The notes under the pieces were generated by a model, which searched no databases, had not been told where the DNA came from, and saw only the letters and a list, made by a program, of their open reading frames with translations. From assembly GCF_009932555.1 (NCBI RefSeq), contig NZ_BLJO01000002.1, positions 359,975 through 423,974 of the forward strand: 64,000 nt of DNA, read 5' to 3'. A program made the translations under genes and the position numbers. Positions 45,124 to 55,383 of this stretch are shown piece after piece. The DNA is from Steroidobacter agaridevorans (GTDB taxonomy: Bacteria; Pseudomonadota; Gammaproteobacteria; Steroidobacterales; Steroidobacteraceae). The number at the start of each line of letters is the position of its first letter. The stretch's first letter is position 1.

Positions 45124-46446
45124 ATGACTCATCCTTCCAATCGAGACATTGCGAGACATCGTATGCACCCGACGTACCAGCATTCATCGCTGCTGAAGGC
45201 GGCCACTCTGTCGCTGTTGGCCTTGTGTGCCGCCTGCTCGCGCGAAGCCACGCCGCCGGCAGCGGACGCGAGCGCCGCCTCCACCGCATCTGCTTCGACT
45301 GCGGGCGCTGGCGCAGCGCTCGAAACGCGTCCTCCGAATGGCGAGGACTTCAAGCCCGCGTTCGCCGGCCAGACTCGCGCTCCGGGCCTCAAGAGCGAGT
45401 TTGCTCTGGATATCTCGGAAGTCGCGAAGGGTCTGAACGGCGCCTGGGCGTTCGAATTCCTGCCGGATCAGCGCATCCTGGTCACGGAGCGCCAGGGCAA
45501 TCTGCGCATCGTCGGCAAGGACGGCAAGATCTCCGCGCCTTTGAAAGGACTGCCCAAGGTTTATTTCGAAGGCCAGGGCGGCCTGCTCGACGTGGCGCTC
45601 GACCCGCAGTTCGCCACCAATCGCACGATCTACTGGAGCTACGCGGAGCCGCGCGAAGGCGGCAACGGCACCGCACTCGCCAAGGGCGTGTTGTCGGCGG
45701 ACGACAGCAGCGTCGAGAAGGTGCAAGTGATCTTCCGCCAGATGCCGACGTGGGAATCGAAGCTGCACTTCGGCTCGCGCATCGTGTTCGCGCCCGATGG
45801 CAAATTGTTCCTGGCGCTCGGCGAGCGCTCGTTGCCCGAAACTCGCGTGCAGTCGCAGGATTTGAACAGCCACTTCGGCAAGGTGGTGCGCCTCAATCCC
45901 GATGGCAGCGTGCCGAGCGACAATCCGTTCGTCGGCCGCAGCGAGGCCAAGCCGGAGATCTGGTCGTACGGCCATCGCAACATCCAGGCCGCAACGCTGG
46001 ATTCACAAGGCAAGCTGTGGACCATCGAACACGGCCCGCGCGGCGGCGACGAGTTGAATCAGCCGCAAGCGGGTCTGAACTACGGCTGGCCCGTCATCAC
46101 CTACGGCATCGAATATGCGGGCCCGAAAATCGGTGAAGGCATCACCGCGAAGGAAGGTCTCGAGCAGCCGGTGTATTACTGGGATCCGGTCATCGCGCCC
46201 TCCGGCATGATGTTCTACGACGGCGGCATCTTCCCCGAATGGCAAGGCAACATCTTCGTCGGCGGCATGGCCAGCACCAAGCTGGTCCGCCTGCAACTGC
46301 AGGACGGCAAGGTCGTCGGCGAAGAATGGCTGCTGCAAGATCGCGGCCGCCGCATCCGCGACGTGAAGCAGGGACCGGATGGCGCGGTCTACGTTGTGAC
46401 TGAAGCAGCCGATGGCGAGTTGCTGAGGATTGGGCGGAAGAGCTGA
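45124..46446 (+). CDS. PQQ-dependent sugar dehydrogenase (GSDH family) lipoprotein
   Basis: 440 aa. Lipobox LLALCAAC with Cys at about 38 after a hydrophobic stretch, an Ala/Ser-rich linker, then the six-bladed GSDH propeller: [15 protein letters not shown] split as [42 protein letters not shown]. Oxidises aldose sugars with PQQ, passing electrons to the respiratory chain. Divergent from the membrane spermidine synthase with 32 bases between. An in-frame ATG at 45163, right before the lipoprotein signal, is an equally good start. Confidence 0.9.
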   Translation: MTHPSNRDIARHRMHPTYQHSSLLKAATLSLLALCAACSREATPPAADASAASTASASTAGAGAALETRPPNGEDFKPAFAGQTRAPGLKSEFALDISEVAKGLNGAWAFEFLPDQRILVTERQGNLRIVGKDGKISAPLKGLPKVYFEGQGGLLDVALDPQFATNRTIYWSYAEPREGGNGTALAKGVLSADDSSVEKVQVIFRQMPTWESKLHFGSRIVFAPDGKLFLALGERSLPETRVQSQDLNSHFGKVVRLNPDGSVPSDNPFVGRSEAKPEIWSYGHRNIQAATLDSQGKLWTIEHGPRGGDELNQPQAGLNYGWPVITYGIEYAGPKIGEGITAKEGLEQPVYYWDPVIAPSGMMFYDGGIFPEWQGNIFVGGMASTKLVRLQLQDGKVVGEEWLLQDRGRRIRDVKQGPDGAVYVVTEAADGELLRIGRKS

Positions 46447-46456
46447 TCGCTCGTAA

Positions 46457-46489
46457 TGAGGATCGCGTGCATCAAGCATGCGATCCTCA
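46457..46489. terminator. Bidirectional terminator-like hairpin
   Basis: A 14-bp stem with one G-U pair (46457-46470 with 46476-46489) and a 5-base loop lies between the convergent stops at 46446 and 46495, where a shared terminator is expected. A short outer GCTC/GAGC pair extends it. No long U-tract on either side. Confidence 0.75.
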
Positions 46490-46494
46490 GAGCG

Positions 46495-49242
46495 TCAACT
46501 GGACAGTCCCTCAGCGGCGAACGCCAAACACTCGATCGCCGCCAAGCCCCACTGCGCAGCCTCGTTGGTCGACACCCACGCGGCCTCATCCACCGGATTC
46601 ATCACCGCCGGGCCGCCGATTAGCTTGGTCTCAAATCGCTGATCGGCTTTGAATCCGGCGCGCCCAGCGTAAAACTCCTGCCACGCGCGGCGAGCGAGCT
46701 CCGGATCTCGTTTCATGTTGGCCGCATACGCCGTCAGTCGCGAGTGCCCCTGCCCCAGGTTCATTTCGCCGAAACTCTCGCCCAGCTCCGCCTTCTGCTG
46801 CGCCGGAGACGCGTTGTACAGCGCGCAGTATTGCACCCAGGCACGCTCGAACTCCGGAACCTTCAGCAACTCGATCAATTCCGCACACACTTCCGGCAAG
46901 CCGAAGGCGGCGCTCAGGTGAGAAACATTGAGCGCTTTGTCTTTGGCGATATCGAACGCGCCGGTGTCCAGGTTCATGCGTCCGCCGCCGGTGAAGAATC
47001 CTTGCGGCTGCGAGCCAATCGAGCGCATGCTCGCGACGAGCCGATCGCGCATCTGGCGCGAGCCCGTTCTCTCCCACTCCGTCAGCCACGCGCCGGCAAT
47101 CGAGCCCCAGTCTGTTCCGAAGCCGAGTCGCGCATAGTCACCGTTGGCAGTCTCGCGTTGCCGGTCCTGCGCCTCCGGCAACTTCCGCTCGGGGACCACG
47201 GTGCGCAGCGTGCGCGCGGCCTCCAACTGCTCGCGTAACAGATCGCCAACACGCTCATCCGCCGTCAGGAAGTAGTAATAGCGGCGATTCAACGCCGTGC
47301 TGATGCGCAACTGCTTGGCGCTGCAACCCCAATGCATCACATTGTGTCGCGAGCCGAGCGGCGCGAACTTGCCCAAGTGATGAACATCGACCTCGCCGGT
47401 GTGGCGCGTCATCGCCTCCGCGAATCGATAGACGTCAGGGCGGCCGGTACGCAGGAAGTACAGCCAAAGCCAGATATCCGTCGACAGCTCCGAGTTATCC
47501 CACGCGTACCCGCCGACGTCGTAGCGCCAGGTGTGGCGGTCCGAGTCGTAGGTGTGCATGACGTCGCCGAAGTTCCAGAAGCCATACCAGCTGTGTTGAT
47601 CGCGCTGCTTCTCGTAGAAATCAAACAACCAATCCAACTGCTCCTCGATCCGCGCCTGCTTCGCTGCCGCTCGATCCGGCAGTGAGAACGTGCGACCGAA
47701 GACACCGGCCCGATGCACCGTTTGTGGCACAGCGACCATCACCGCCGGCGTGCGCACTGCCTCTGCAAGCTGAGCGAGACGCTCGCGCTCGGGCGTCGCT
47801 TCAAGCATCCACAATCGCATTTCGCTGGTGCGCGCGACGCCGCTCGGCGTGCCGAAGCCCGGCTCGTAATCCTCGTAAGTGATATTGAGACCTTCGAGCT
47901 GCTGCTCATGCGTGTCCTGGCCCAGACCGTCGTGATAGAAGCGCAGATCCATCGGCGGCGCGTCCGGCGCCCACAGCCACATCGTGACTTCGGCCTGCTC
48001 GGCGCGGGCCTCTCGAATGTCCAACTGGGCTGGATGACTCTCCCAGAAATTGCGGATGCCGAACGCCACGCCGCCGCTCGGTCCCCCGAGATATCCCAAC
48101 CCGGACGCGCGACGACCGCGACTTGAATCGAGCCATGCATGCCGTGCGGCCGTGCGCTTGCGGATTTGGAACGAATCCGCCGTCGTCTGCAGCAAGGTCC
48201 AGTCGCCGAACGCCGGAATCAACTCGAGCCCGCCTGCGACTCTCGGCTCGATCGACGTCACTTCTCGGCCTGCGATTTGCGCCTCGCGAGCAGCGGCGCC
48301 AGGATCGCGGCGCAGACCGGTCAGGCCTCGCACCGCCTCGCCGAACACGCCATCGTTCTCGCCGACGAAACGAACGTGTCGATTGTGAAGAGCATCCACC
48401 AGCGGCACATTGAATCGCAGGCCGATGCCTCGAATGAAATCCCGCGATTCGACGCCGTCGTACACGAACGTATGAATCACGCGCACATCGTCGCCACCCG
48501 CATAGAAATACAGCCGCACCGTGAATGGCAACCAAAGACGTCCGTTCAGGCGTCCATGCCGGCCGGAGATCTTGATCACCGCGCGCACCGGCCCCTGCTG
48601 TTCGATTTCGGCCGATTCGATCAGCGACTCGAAGGTTTGCTGTTCGAAGGCGCCGTCGGGCTGCTCCTCCGGCAACAGATTCTGGCGAATCGCGATCAGG
48701 CGACCGTCGTTGAGCAACTCCCTGTCGCCGCGACGGATCGAGTCGATGCAGGATCTTCCGGAACGCGCAACCCGGCAGGTGATGACTCCAGTGTCGATCT
48801 CGATGGCGCCTGCCTCCTCCTTGACCTTGAGCGCGGTCGAAGGCGCAGGTCCCTTCTGACCCGGTTCGATTTGAAAGGCCGTGCTTGTCGAAGTCACATT
48901 GGCCGCAACAGCATGGGCCGTCCACTTCAGCGAACCGTCGGGCCAATATGCGAGCGGCCAGGTCTGCAGCGGCACGCGATTGCCCTCGCGGTCACGCAAG
49001 GAGAACTGCGTTCGCGGCGAATGTTTGCTCCGCGGCCAGGGCATGCCCCACGTTGCACCGGTCGCGACATCCGGTACGCGGTCGTCGAGCCAATGACACC
49101 ACGCTCCCTTCGCGTATGTTTGCTCGGTGAGCACGGTCGTCGAAGCCCGCGTCGTCGTCTGTGAGTTGGATGCGCCGCTGAACGCTGCCGGCGCGAGCGC
49201 GCTGCCGGCAATGAAGTGCCGCCGCGAAATTCCCTTCGTCAT
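46495..49242 (-). CDS. Exo-rhamnogalacturonan lyase family protein (PL26, PcRGLX/YetA-like)
   Basis: 915 aa. Tat signal (ISRRHFIAGSALAPAAFSG). N-terminal beta domain with GATWGMPWPRSK and PLAYWPDGSLKWTAHA, central beta-sandwich, and an alpha/alpha toroid from about 560 (WYGFWNFGDVMHTYDSDRH split as WYGFWNFGDVMHTYD, WAWDNSE-like GGYAWDNSELSTD, HHLGKFAPLGSRHNVMHWGCS split as GSRHNVMHWGCS), the architecture of PcRGLX-type PL26 enzymes. Expected to release unsaturated GalA-Rha from the ends of rhamnogalacturonan I in the periplasm. Neighbours (TonB receptor, GH51, RhaM, GH105) agree. Assignment is from motif memory, not a search. Confidence 0.82.
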   Translation of the reverse strand: MTKGISRRHFIAGSALAPAAFSGASNSQTTTRASTTVLTEQTYAKGAWCHWLDDRVPDVATGATWGMPWPRSKHSPRTQFSLRDREGNRVPLQTWPLAYWPDGSLKWTAHAVAANVTSTSTAFQIEPGQKGPAPSTALKVKEEAGAIEIDTGVITCRVARSGRSCIDSIRRGDRELLNDGRLIAIRQNLLPEEQPDGAFEQQTFESLIESAEIEQQGPVRAVIKISGRHGRLNGRLWLPFTVRLYFYAGGDDVRVIHTFVYDGVESRDFIRGIGLRFNVPLVDALHNRHVRFVGENDGVFGEAVRGLTGLRRDPGAAAREAQIAGREVTSIEPRVAGGLELIPAFGDWTLLQTTADSFQIRKRTAARHAWLDSSRGRRASGLGYLGGPSGGVAFGIRNFWESHPAQLDIREARAEQAEVTMWLWAPDAPPMDLRFYHDGLGQDTHEQQLEGLNITYEDYEPGFGTPSGVARTSEMRLWMLEATPERERLAQLAEAVRTPAVMVAVPQTVHRAGVFGRTFSLPDRAAAKQARIEEQLDWLFDFYEKQRDQHSWYGFWNFGDVMHTYDSDRHTWRYDVGGYAWDNSELSTDIWLWLYFLRTGRPDVYRFAEAMTRHTGEVDVHHLGKFAPLGSRHNVMHWGCSAKQLRISTALNRRYYYFLTADERVGDLLREQLEAARTLRTVVPERKLPEAQDRQRETANGDYARLGFGTDWGSIAGAWLTEWERTGSRQMRDRLVASMRSIGSQPQGFFTGGGRMNLDTGAFDIAKDKALNVSHLSAAFGLPEVCAELIELLKVPEFERAWVQYCALYNASPAQQKAELGESFGEMNLGQGHSRLTAYAANMKRDPELARRAWQEFYAGRAGFKADQRFETKLIGGPAVMNPVDEAAWVSTNEAAQWGLAAIECLAFAAEGLSS

Positions 49243-49509
49243 TCATTCCCCCATTTGGCCTTGCTCGATCTTGAGCCCCGGTCGCGATTGAAATTGATCA
49301 ATACGCCCGATCTTTTGCGTCGCAAAGACGATTTCTCTGACAAATGATTGCAAATTCGATCAAACTAGCGCAAATATTAGCAACGGGCGGCTGGCCGTCG
49401 TTCCGGATTGTTACCGGTGTCACGGCCGCGTCCTGAATGATTAAAGCACCGCTGGGCGCGCTCGCAGGCAGCGCCCGGCGACCAGAAATGAACGTGATTT
49501 GGGGGACTG
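49243..49509. promoter_or_regulatory. Divergent control region of the pectin locus, with repeats
   Basis: 267 bases, AT-richer than the flanks. Palindrome TTTGCG-T-CGCAAA at 49314-49326, and further GCAAA copies (TGCAAAT, CGCAAAT) in the next 50 bases, about 20 bases apart. These may be operators for a regulator not encoded in the window. It must contain promoters for both the lyase (minus) and the TonB receptor operon (plus). Confidence 0.5.
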
Positions 49510-52287
49510 ATGGCGAATATCTTGGGATATCGCGGCCAGCGCTCTGCAACGCGCGCGCCGTGGGCAGTGGCCACCTCCGTGTTGTTCTTACAGGGATGGT
49601 CGACAGCGGCACTCAGTGCCGAGCCGGCAGAGCTCGAAGAAGTCGTCGTTACCGGCATCCGCGCAGGCTTGCGCTCCTCGCTCGAGGTCAAGCGCGAATC
49701 GATCCAGGTCGTCGATGCAATCTCGGCCGAGGACATCGGCGACTTTCCGGACAAGAATCTGGGTGAAGCGCTCCAACGCATCACGGGCGTGCAGATCAGC
49801 CGACAGGACGGCGAAGGCCGTGGCGTCAGCATCCGCGGCGCCGAGCCTGGACTGAACCGGGTCGAGATCAATGGCGTCACCGCCCTCTCGGTCACGGTCG
49901 CCGGCGGTCGTGATGTCGACTTCCGCGATCTGCCGGTCGAGTTCGTCTCCCGCCTGGAAGTGTTCAAGTCTTCAACGCCGGAGATGACCGAAGGCGGCAT
50001 CGGCGGCACGGTGCGCGTGATCACGCGTCGTCCGTTGGACAGCACCGAGCCGTATCTCGCGGGCTCGACCCAAATGGTCTACAGCGACCTCGCCAAGGAG
50101 TACGACCCGAAGTTCGCCATCATCGGCAGCCGCACGTTCTTGAACAACACGCTCGGCGTTTTGGGCGCGGCAACCTACGAAGAGCGGCATCTCAACAGTC
50201 ACAACGCGCGTACCACCGGCTGGCTGCGTCGAGCACCGGCTCCAACGGGTCTCGGCGCCACGCCCGGACGCGGCACCGATGTGAATGGCGACGGCACGCT
50301 CGATTGGATTCCAGAGATCCCGCGCTATTCGCTCGAGCGGCGCGAGACCAAACGGCCCGCCTTCCTGGGCATCGTCGAATGGGCGCCTTCCGATACGATG
50401 AAAGTATTCGCCGAAGGCAGCTACGCCAAGGCCAGGGAACAGGTGAGCAGCATGCTCATGCAGCTCAGCGCCGCGAGCGGTCTGATCGATTACGAAAACA
50501 GCGTGGTCGGACCGGACAATACCGTGACGCACCTGGAAGTGATTCCCCACCCGGATTTCCAGACCGATCTTGCCTATCGCAACATTGGCGGCTCCCTCGA
50601 GCGCGAGCAGTACACGACAGCGTTCGGTGGCGAGTGGAACCTGGGTTCGTTCAAGCTCGATGGCCGCGTGACCTACGCGTCGGCCGAAGTGCAGAACGAC
50701 GAAAAGAACTCCGTGGCCACCATCTTCGGCGTGCCGCGCGCCATCGTCGACTACAACAACAGCGAAGGCGCGCCGAACTTCACGTTCCCCGGCATCGACA
50801 CCACCACGGCCGATGCGGTGAACAATCTCACCGCCGTGTTCAATCCCAGGACCAACTCTCAGGAAGAGACCAGTGCGCAATTCAACGTGGAATATCTGCC
50901 CGAGAGCAACTGGTTGACGTCGATCAAAACCGGCGTCGAAGTGCGCGAGCTGACCATGGACAGCATTCTGTTCCAGCGCACGATTCAGCTGACCAGCCGC
51001 ACGGGCATCCGCAGCAGCGGCTCGACCCTCAGCATCGCCGTTCCGCAGTCGGTGATTCAGGACATCATCAATTCCAACTCGGGCGTCAATGACATCCGCT
51101 TCTTCGAGACCGGCGATCTGGGCTTCGGTGGGATCCGCTATTGGAACGACAACGGCGACCCCACCTACGACGCGACCATCGCCGCGAGCGGCCTGGGCAA
51201 CATCGACCCGCATGCATTCAATCCCAACACCGAGACCAACAACAGCTTCCAGAATTATCTGGATACCTGGGAGGTCGAGGAAAAAACCAACGCCGCGTAT
51301 GTGCAAGGCTCGTTCAAGTTCGACGGCCTGGCCATTCCCATCAGCGGCACGCTGGGCGTGCGCTACGTCGACACCGACACGCTGTCTTCAGGATACAACC
51401 GCATCAAACATGGCCCCGGCGATGTGGAATTTCCGCGCGCCTCGCGCGACGGCGGTTACAGCAAATGGCTGCCCTCGCTGAATCTGCGCTTCGACCTGCG
51501 GGATGACCTGGTCGGACGCATGACGGCGGGCAAAGTACTCGCACGGCCGAACCCGAGCCAGCTGGCATTCCGTCGCTCGCTGGACAATGTCGGCCTCAGC
51601 GGTTCTCGCGGCAATCCTGCACTGAAACCGTATGAAGCGCTTCAATACGACCTCGGTCTCGAGTGGTACTTCTCGCGGGACGGCTTCCTCTCCGCGACCG
51701 CTTTCCGCAAGGAGATTTCCGAGTTCGTCATCAACACGTCCGTTACGGAGGAAGCCGACGATGGGACCGGCACTGTCAGGCGATACACGGTGGCCTTCCC
51801 GATCAACGGCGGCGACGATGTCACCATCAACGGCATCGAGGCCGGCGCTCAATACGCCTTCGACTTCCTGCCGCAACCGTTCAATGGCTTCGGTGCGCTC
51901 GCCAACGTGACCTATCAGAAGGACGAAGGGTTCAAGGGTCCGAACATCATCACCGGCGAAATACTGCCCTTCCCCGGGCTGTCCCGGCTCAGCTACAACT
52001 ACTCCCTGTACTTCGAGAACGAGCGCTTCGGCGCTCGCGCTTCCTACAACTGGCGCGAGAAATGGCTGGCCAGCGCATCGGGCCGCGGCGGGCTGCCCGA
52101 GTTCAACGAAGACTTCGGCTCGCTCGACGCTTCCCTGAACTACAACATCCTGCCGCAGTTCACGGTGTTCCTCGAAGCGATCAATGTGCTGAACGACCAG
52201 CGCATCGAGCACAACACTGCACTACGACGAATCGCGAACGAGACTTACGGATCGCGCTACTTTCTCGGAGTGCGAGCGCGATTGTGA
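49510..52287 (+). CDS. TonB-dependent receptor, Caulobacter-type, of the pectin locus
   Basis: 925 aa. Long signal region to about 37, EEVVVTGIRAGLRSSLEVKR, the opening of TIGR01782-like receptors used for glycans, DFPDKNLGEALQRITGVQI split as FPDKNLGEALQRITGVQI, GVSIRGAEPGLNRVEING, and SRLEVFKSSTPEMTEGGIGG split as VFKSSTPEMTEGGIGG. Barrel ends VRARL rather than Phe. Probably imports rhamnogalacturonan oligosaccharides with TonB/ExbB energy. Upstream of GH51 with a strong hairpin in between. Confidence 0.93.
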   Translation: MANILGYRGQRSATRAPWAVATSVLFLQGWSTAALSAEPAELEEVVVTGIRAGLRSSLEVKRESIQVVDAISAEDIGDFPDKNLGEALQRITGVQISRQDGEGRGVSIRGAEPGLNRVEINGVTALSVTVAGGRDVDFRDLPVEFVSRLEVFKSSTPEMTEGGIGGTVRVITRRPLDSTEPYLAGSTQMVYSDLAKEYDPKFAIIGSRTFLNNTLGVLGAATYEERHLNSHNARTTGWLRRAPAPTGLGATPGRGTDVNGDGTLDWIPEIPRYSLERRETKRPAFLGIVEWAPSDTMKVFAEGSYAKAREQVSSMLMQLSAASGLIDYENSVVGPDNTVTHLEVIPHPDFQTDLAYRNIGGSLEREQYTTAFGGEWNLGSFKLDGRVTYASAEVQNDEKNSVATIFGVPRAIVDYNNSEGAPNFTFPGIDTTTADAVNNLTAVFNPRTNSQEETSAQFNVEYLPESNWLTSIKTGVEVRELTMDSILFQRTIQLTSRTGIRSSGSTLSIAVPQSVIQDIINSNSGVNDIRFFETGDLGFGGIRYWNDNGDPTYDATIAASGLGNIDPHAFNPNTETNNSFQNYLDTWEVEEKTNAAYVQGSFKFDGLAIPISGTLGVRYVDTDTLSSGYNRIKHGPGDVEFPRASRDGGYSKWLPSLNLRFDLRDDLVGRMTAGKVLARPNPSQLAFRRSLDNVGLSGSRGNPALKPYEALQYDLGLEWYFSRDGFLSATAFRKEISEFVINTSVTEEADDGTGTVRRYTVAFPINGGDDVTINGIEAGAQYAFDFLPQPFNGFGALANVTYQKDEGFKGPNIITGEILPFPGLSRLSYNYSLYFENERFGARASYNWREKWLASASGRGGLPEFNEDFGSLDASLNYNILPQFTVFLEAINVLNDQRIEHNTALRRIANETYGSRYFLGVRARL

Positions 52288-52290
52288 GTG

Positions 52291-52352
52291 CGGTTCGAGG
52301 CGGCGCGCAGCATGACAGCCCCCTTTCGTGGCTGCGCGCCGTCTCGCAACCG
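52291..52352 (+). promoter_or_regulatory. Very stable intercistronic hairpin between TonB receptor and GH51
   Basis: Stem 52296-52311 with 52331-52346: 16 bp including one G-U; after a single-base bulge, five more pairs (52291-52295 with 52348-52352). Loop of 19 bases. It begins four bases after the receptor stop. No U-tract. Likely partial terminator or 3'-end stabiliser that sets receptor mRNA above enzyme mRNA. Confidence 0.6.
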
Positions 52353-52381
52353 ATTTACGGCCTCATGGAAAAGCCAGAGAC

Positions 52382-53932
52382 ATGACCATTCGTTTATCGG
52401 CCCTGTTGCTGTCGTCCGTTGTTTCCTTTTCCGCCGCCCAGGCGGAGTCGCTTCGAGCCAGCGTGACGGTGCAAACCGATCGGCCCGGCAGCGTGATCGA
52501 TCCAGGCATCTATGGCCAGTTCGCGGAGCATCTGGGCCGCGGCGTCTATGAAGGCGTCTGGGTCGGCGAGAGCTCGCCGATTCCCAACACTCGCGGCATA
52601 CGCAACGACGTCGTGGCGGCCCTGAAGGAGCTGGGAGTGCCGGTGCTGCGCTGGCCCGGTGGCTGCTTCGCCGATGAATATCACTGGCGTGACGGCATCG
52701 GTCCGCGCAATCAGCGGCCGACGCGCATCAACACGACCTGGGGCGGAGTCGTCGATGACAACGCCTTCGGCACGCATGAGTTCATGGACTTCGCCGAAAT
52801 GATCGGCGCCGAAGTCTATGTGAATGGCAACGTCGGCACCGGCTCCGTGCAGGAGATGGCCGAGTGGGTCGAATACATGACCGCCGACAACAACTCGACG
52901 CTGGCGCAACTGCGTCGCGCGAACGGTCGCGACAAGCCCTGGCGCCTGCACTACTTCGCGGTCGGCAACGAGACCTGGGGCTGCGGCGGCAACATGCGGC
53001 CCGAGTTCTACGCAGATCTGTACCGCCAATACGCGACCTTCATCAAGACTCCGCGTGATAACAAGCCTCAGCGCATCGCGAGCGGTGCAAACGGCAGCAA
53101 CACAGAATGGACCGAAGTGCTGATGCGCGAGGCCGGCAAGCACATGGATGCCATCAGCGTGCACTACTACACCTTGCCGCGTGGCGAGTGGAAGGACAAA
53201 GGCGCTGCCACCCGCTTCCCCGAGTCCGAGTGGATGTCGACGTTCAAGCGCACGCTGCGCATGGACGAGATCCTGACCAACCACGGCAAGATCATGGATC
53301 GCTACGACCCGCAGCGGCGCGTCGCGCTCCTGGTTGACGAATGGGGCACCTGGTATGACGTCGAGCCCGGCACCAACGAGGGCTTCCTGTATCAGCAGAA
53401 CAGCCTGCGCGACGCACTGGTCGCGGCGATCAACTTCAACATCTTCCATCGTCACGCGGCGCGCGTGCGCATGACGAACATCGCGCAGATGGTGAACGTG
53501 CTCCAGGCCATGATTCTCACCGACGGGCCGAAGATGGTGAAGACCGCGACTTATCACGCCTTCGCCCTGTACAAGCCATTCCGAGGTGCCACTCATGTTC
53601 CGGTGGAAGTATCGACGGCCGAGTACAAGCTTGACGCTGAGAGTGTTCCGGCCGTGCATGCCACAGCCGCGCGAGATCAAGCCGGTGCCCTGCATATCGC
53701 GCTCACGAATCTGGACCCTCATCGGGCCGCCACGGTCGAGCTGCGCTTGCCGGGCCAGACGATCAAGGCGCTACAAGGGCAGATCTTGACCGCCGCCAGC
53801 ACCGATGCGATCAATACCTTCGAGGCGCCCGATGCCGTGCGCCCGGCTCCATTCAAAGTCCCACGGGCTCGCGGCGATCGGCTGCAGCTCGAGGTGCCCG
53901 CGAAAGCGCTGCTCGTATTGAGTCAGAGGTAA
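52382..53932 (+). CDS. Alpha-L-arabinofuranosidase, GH51, exported
   Basis: 516 aa. Signal peptide ([17 protein letters not shown]). Family features: [38 protein letters not shown] split as [14 protein letters not shown], acid/base E197 in VGNETWG, nucleophile E320 in [10 protein letters not shown]. Removes arabinofuranosyl side chains from pectic arabinan or RG-I. ATG at 52382 starts the signal peptide directly; the upstream frame crosses the hairpin and is not used. Followed by rhaM after three bases. Confidence 0.95.
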   Translation: MTIRLSALLLSSVVSFSAAQAESLRASVTVQTDRPGSVIDPGIYGQFAEHLGRGVYEGVWVGESSPIPNTRGIRNDVVAALKELGVPVLRWPGGCFADEYHWRDGIGPRNQRPTRINTTWGGVVDDNAFGTHEFMDFAEMIGAEVYVNGNVGTGSVQEMAEWVEYMTADNNSTLAQLRRANGRDKPWRLHYFAVGNETWGCGGNMRPEFYADLYRQYATFIKTPRDNKPQRIASGANGSNTEWTEVLMREAGKHMDAISVHYYTLPRGEWKDKGAATRFPESEWMSTFKRTLRMDEILTNHGKIMDRYDPQRRVALLVDEWGTWYDVEPGTNEGFLYQQNSLRDALVAAINFNIFHRHAARVRMTNIAQMVNVLQAMILTDGPKMVKTATYHAFALYKPFRGATHVPVEVSTAEYKLDAESVPAVHATAARDQAGALHIALTNLDPHRAATVELRLPGQTIKALQGQILTAASTDAINTFEAPDAVRPAPFKVPRARGDRLQLEVPAKALLVLSQR

Positions 53933-53935
53933 CTC

Positions 53936-54259
53936 ATGAGCAAACCCAATACCATCGCCTTCCGCATGCAGCTGAAGCCTGGCAGAGTCGACGAATACCG
54001 GCGGCGCCACGACGAGCTGTGGCCGGAGCTGGCCGAAACGCTGCGTGAGGCGGGGATCTACGACTATTCCATTTTCCTCGACCCGAAAACGCTGCAACTG
54101 TTCGCGGTGCTCAAGCTGCGCCCGGGGCATCGCCGTGAAGAGCTGCCCGAGCATCCCGTGATGAAACGCTGGTGGCTGTACATGGCGGAGCTGATGGAGA
54201 CCGAGCCCGATCTGCGACCGCGCGAGTGGCCCCTCGTGCCCATGTTTCATTTGGATTGA
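53936..54259 (+). CDS. rhaM: L-rhamnose mutarotase
   Basis: 107 aa, the size of E. coli RhaM (104 aa). Catalytic His H25 in YRRRHDELWPEL, then DYSIFLDPKTLQLFAVL and MKRWWLYMAELM, all family blocks. Interconverts alpha and beta L-rhamnopyranose in the cytoplasm. Located between GH51 and GH105, so it handles rhamnose set free from RG-I disaccharides. Confidence 0.94.
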   Translation: MSKPNTIAFRMQLKPGRVDEYRRRHDELWPELAETLREAGIYDYSIFLDPKTLQLFAVLKLRPGHRREELPEHPVMKRWWLYMAELMETEPDLRPREWPLVPMFHLD

Positions 54260-54271
54260 AGGTAACGTTTC

Positions 54272-55378
54272 ATGCCCGTTCAGCTTCGCGATTACGACAC
54301 GGCACGCCTGCATCGCACCGTCCAGCTGCTGATTTCCAATCTGGTCGACCTGAAAGATTCCTCCGGCGAATTCCTGCTGCGGCTCGACGACGGCCGCGTC
54401 ATCGACACCAAGGGCTGGAACGATTGGGAGTGGACGCACGGCATCGGGCTGTACGGCATTCAGCAGTATTTCCAGCTCACCGGCGAGCCGCGCTGCCTGC
54501 AAATCATCAAGGACTGGTTCCGCGATCGCTTCGCCGCCGGCACGCCGACCAAGAACGTCAACACCATGGCGCCGTTCCTGACGCTGGCCAATCTTTACGA
54601 GCAGTACCGCGATCCGACCTATGTGCCCTACCTGGACACCTGGGCCGAGTGGGTCATGCACGACATGCCTCGCACCGAAGAGGACGGTCTGCAACACATC
54701 GTTTTCAATTCCGAGAATCCGCAGCAGTTGTGGGATGACACGCTGATGATGTGCGTGCTGCCGCTGGCGCGCATCGGTCAGGTATTGGGTCGCCCTCAGT
54801 ATCTGGAAGAAGCGCGCCGGCAGTTCCTGATCCACATCAAGTATCTTTACGATCGTCGCACGGGTTTGTGGTTTCACGGCTGGACGTTCGACGGCCGGCA
54901 CAACTTCGCCGAGGCGCTGTGGGCGCGCGGCAATTGCTGGGTCACCATCGCGATTCCCGAGTTCATCGAGATGTTGAACCTGCAGCCGGGCGACGCGCTG
55001 CGCGAGTTCCTGATCGATACATTGAAAGCCCAAGTCCGCACGCTGCAGAAACATCAGGATGCGAGCGGGCTGTGGCACACGCTGATCGATGACCCCTCGT
55101 CTTACCTGGAAGCCTCCGCGACGGCCGGTTTCGCCTACGGCATTTTGAAAGCAGTCCGCCGGCGCTACCTGCCCGAGAAATATCTGGACACTGCCCTGCG
55201 CGCCGTCGCGGGCGTGCTCGAGAACATCAGCGATACCGGCGAGCTGCGCAATGTTTCTTTCGGCACCGCCATGGGCTCGGACCTGGACTTCTATCGCAAG
55301 ATCCCGCTGACGCCCATGCCCTATGGCCAGGCCATGGCCATGCTGTGCCTGGGTGAATACCTGCGCACACGTATCTGA
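54272..55378 (+). CDS. Unsaturated rhamnogalacturonyl hydrolase, GH105 (YteR-like)
   Basis: 368 aa, no signal peptide, so cytoplasmic. Alpha/alpha six-barrel with KGWNDWEWTHGIGLYG near the start, the catalytic Asp region QLWDDTLMM (D155/D156), FHGWTFDGRHNFAEALWARGN split as ALWARGNCWV, and LEASATAGFAYG. Hydrolyses delta-4,5-unsaturated galacturonosyl-rhamnose made by RG lyases. Twelve bases after rhaM and six before the transporter. Confidence 0.93.
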   Translation: MPVQLRDYDTARLHRTVQLLISNLVDLKDSSGEFLLRLDDGRVIDTKGWNDWEWTHGIGLYGIQQYFQLTGEPRCLQIIKDWFRDRFAAGTPTKNVNTMAPFLTLANLYEQYRDPTYVPYLDTWAEWVMHDMPRTEEDGLQHIVFNSENPQQLWDDTLMMCVLPLARIGQVLGRPQYLEEARRQFLIHIKYLYDRRTGLWFHGWTFDGRHNFAEALWARGNCWVTIAIPEFIEMLNLQPGDALREFLIDTLKAQVRTLQKHQDASGLWHTLIDDPSSYLEASATAGFAYGILKAVRRRYLPEKYLDTALRAVAGVLENISDTGELRNVSFGTAMGSDLDFYRKIPLTPMPYGQAMAMLCLGEYLRTRI

Positions 55379-55383
55379 TCGCC

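Noticed and set aside
49972-51306. 444-residue minus-strand frame inside the TonB receptor
   Set aside because: Antisense of a strongly supported receptor; no recognisable domain.
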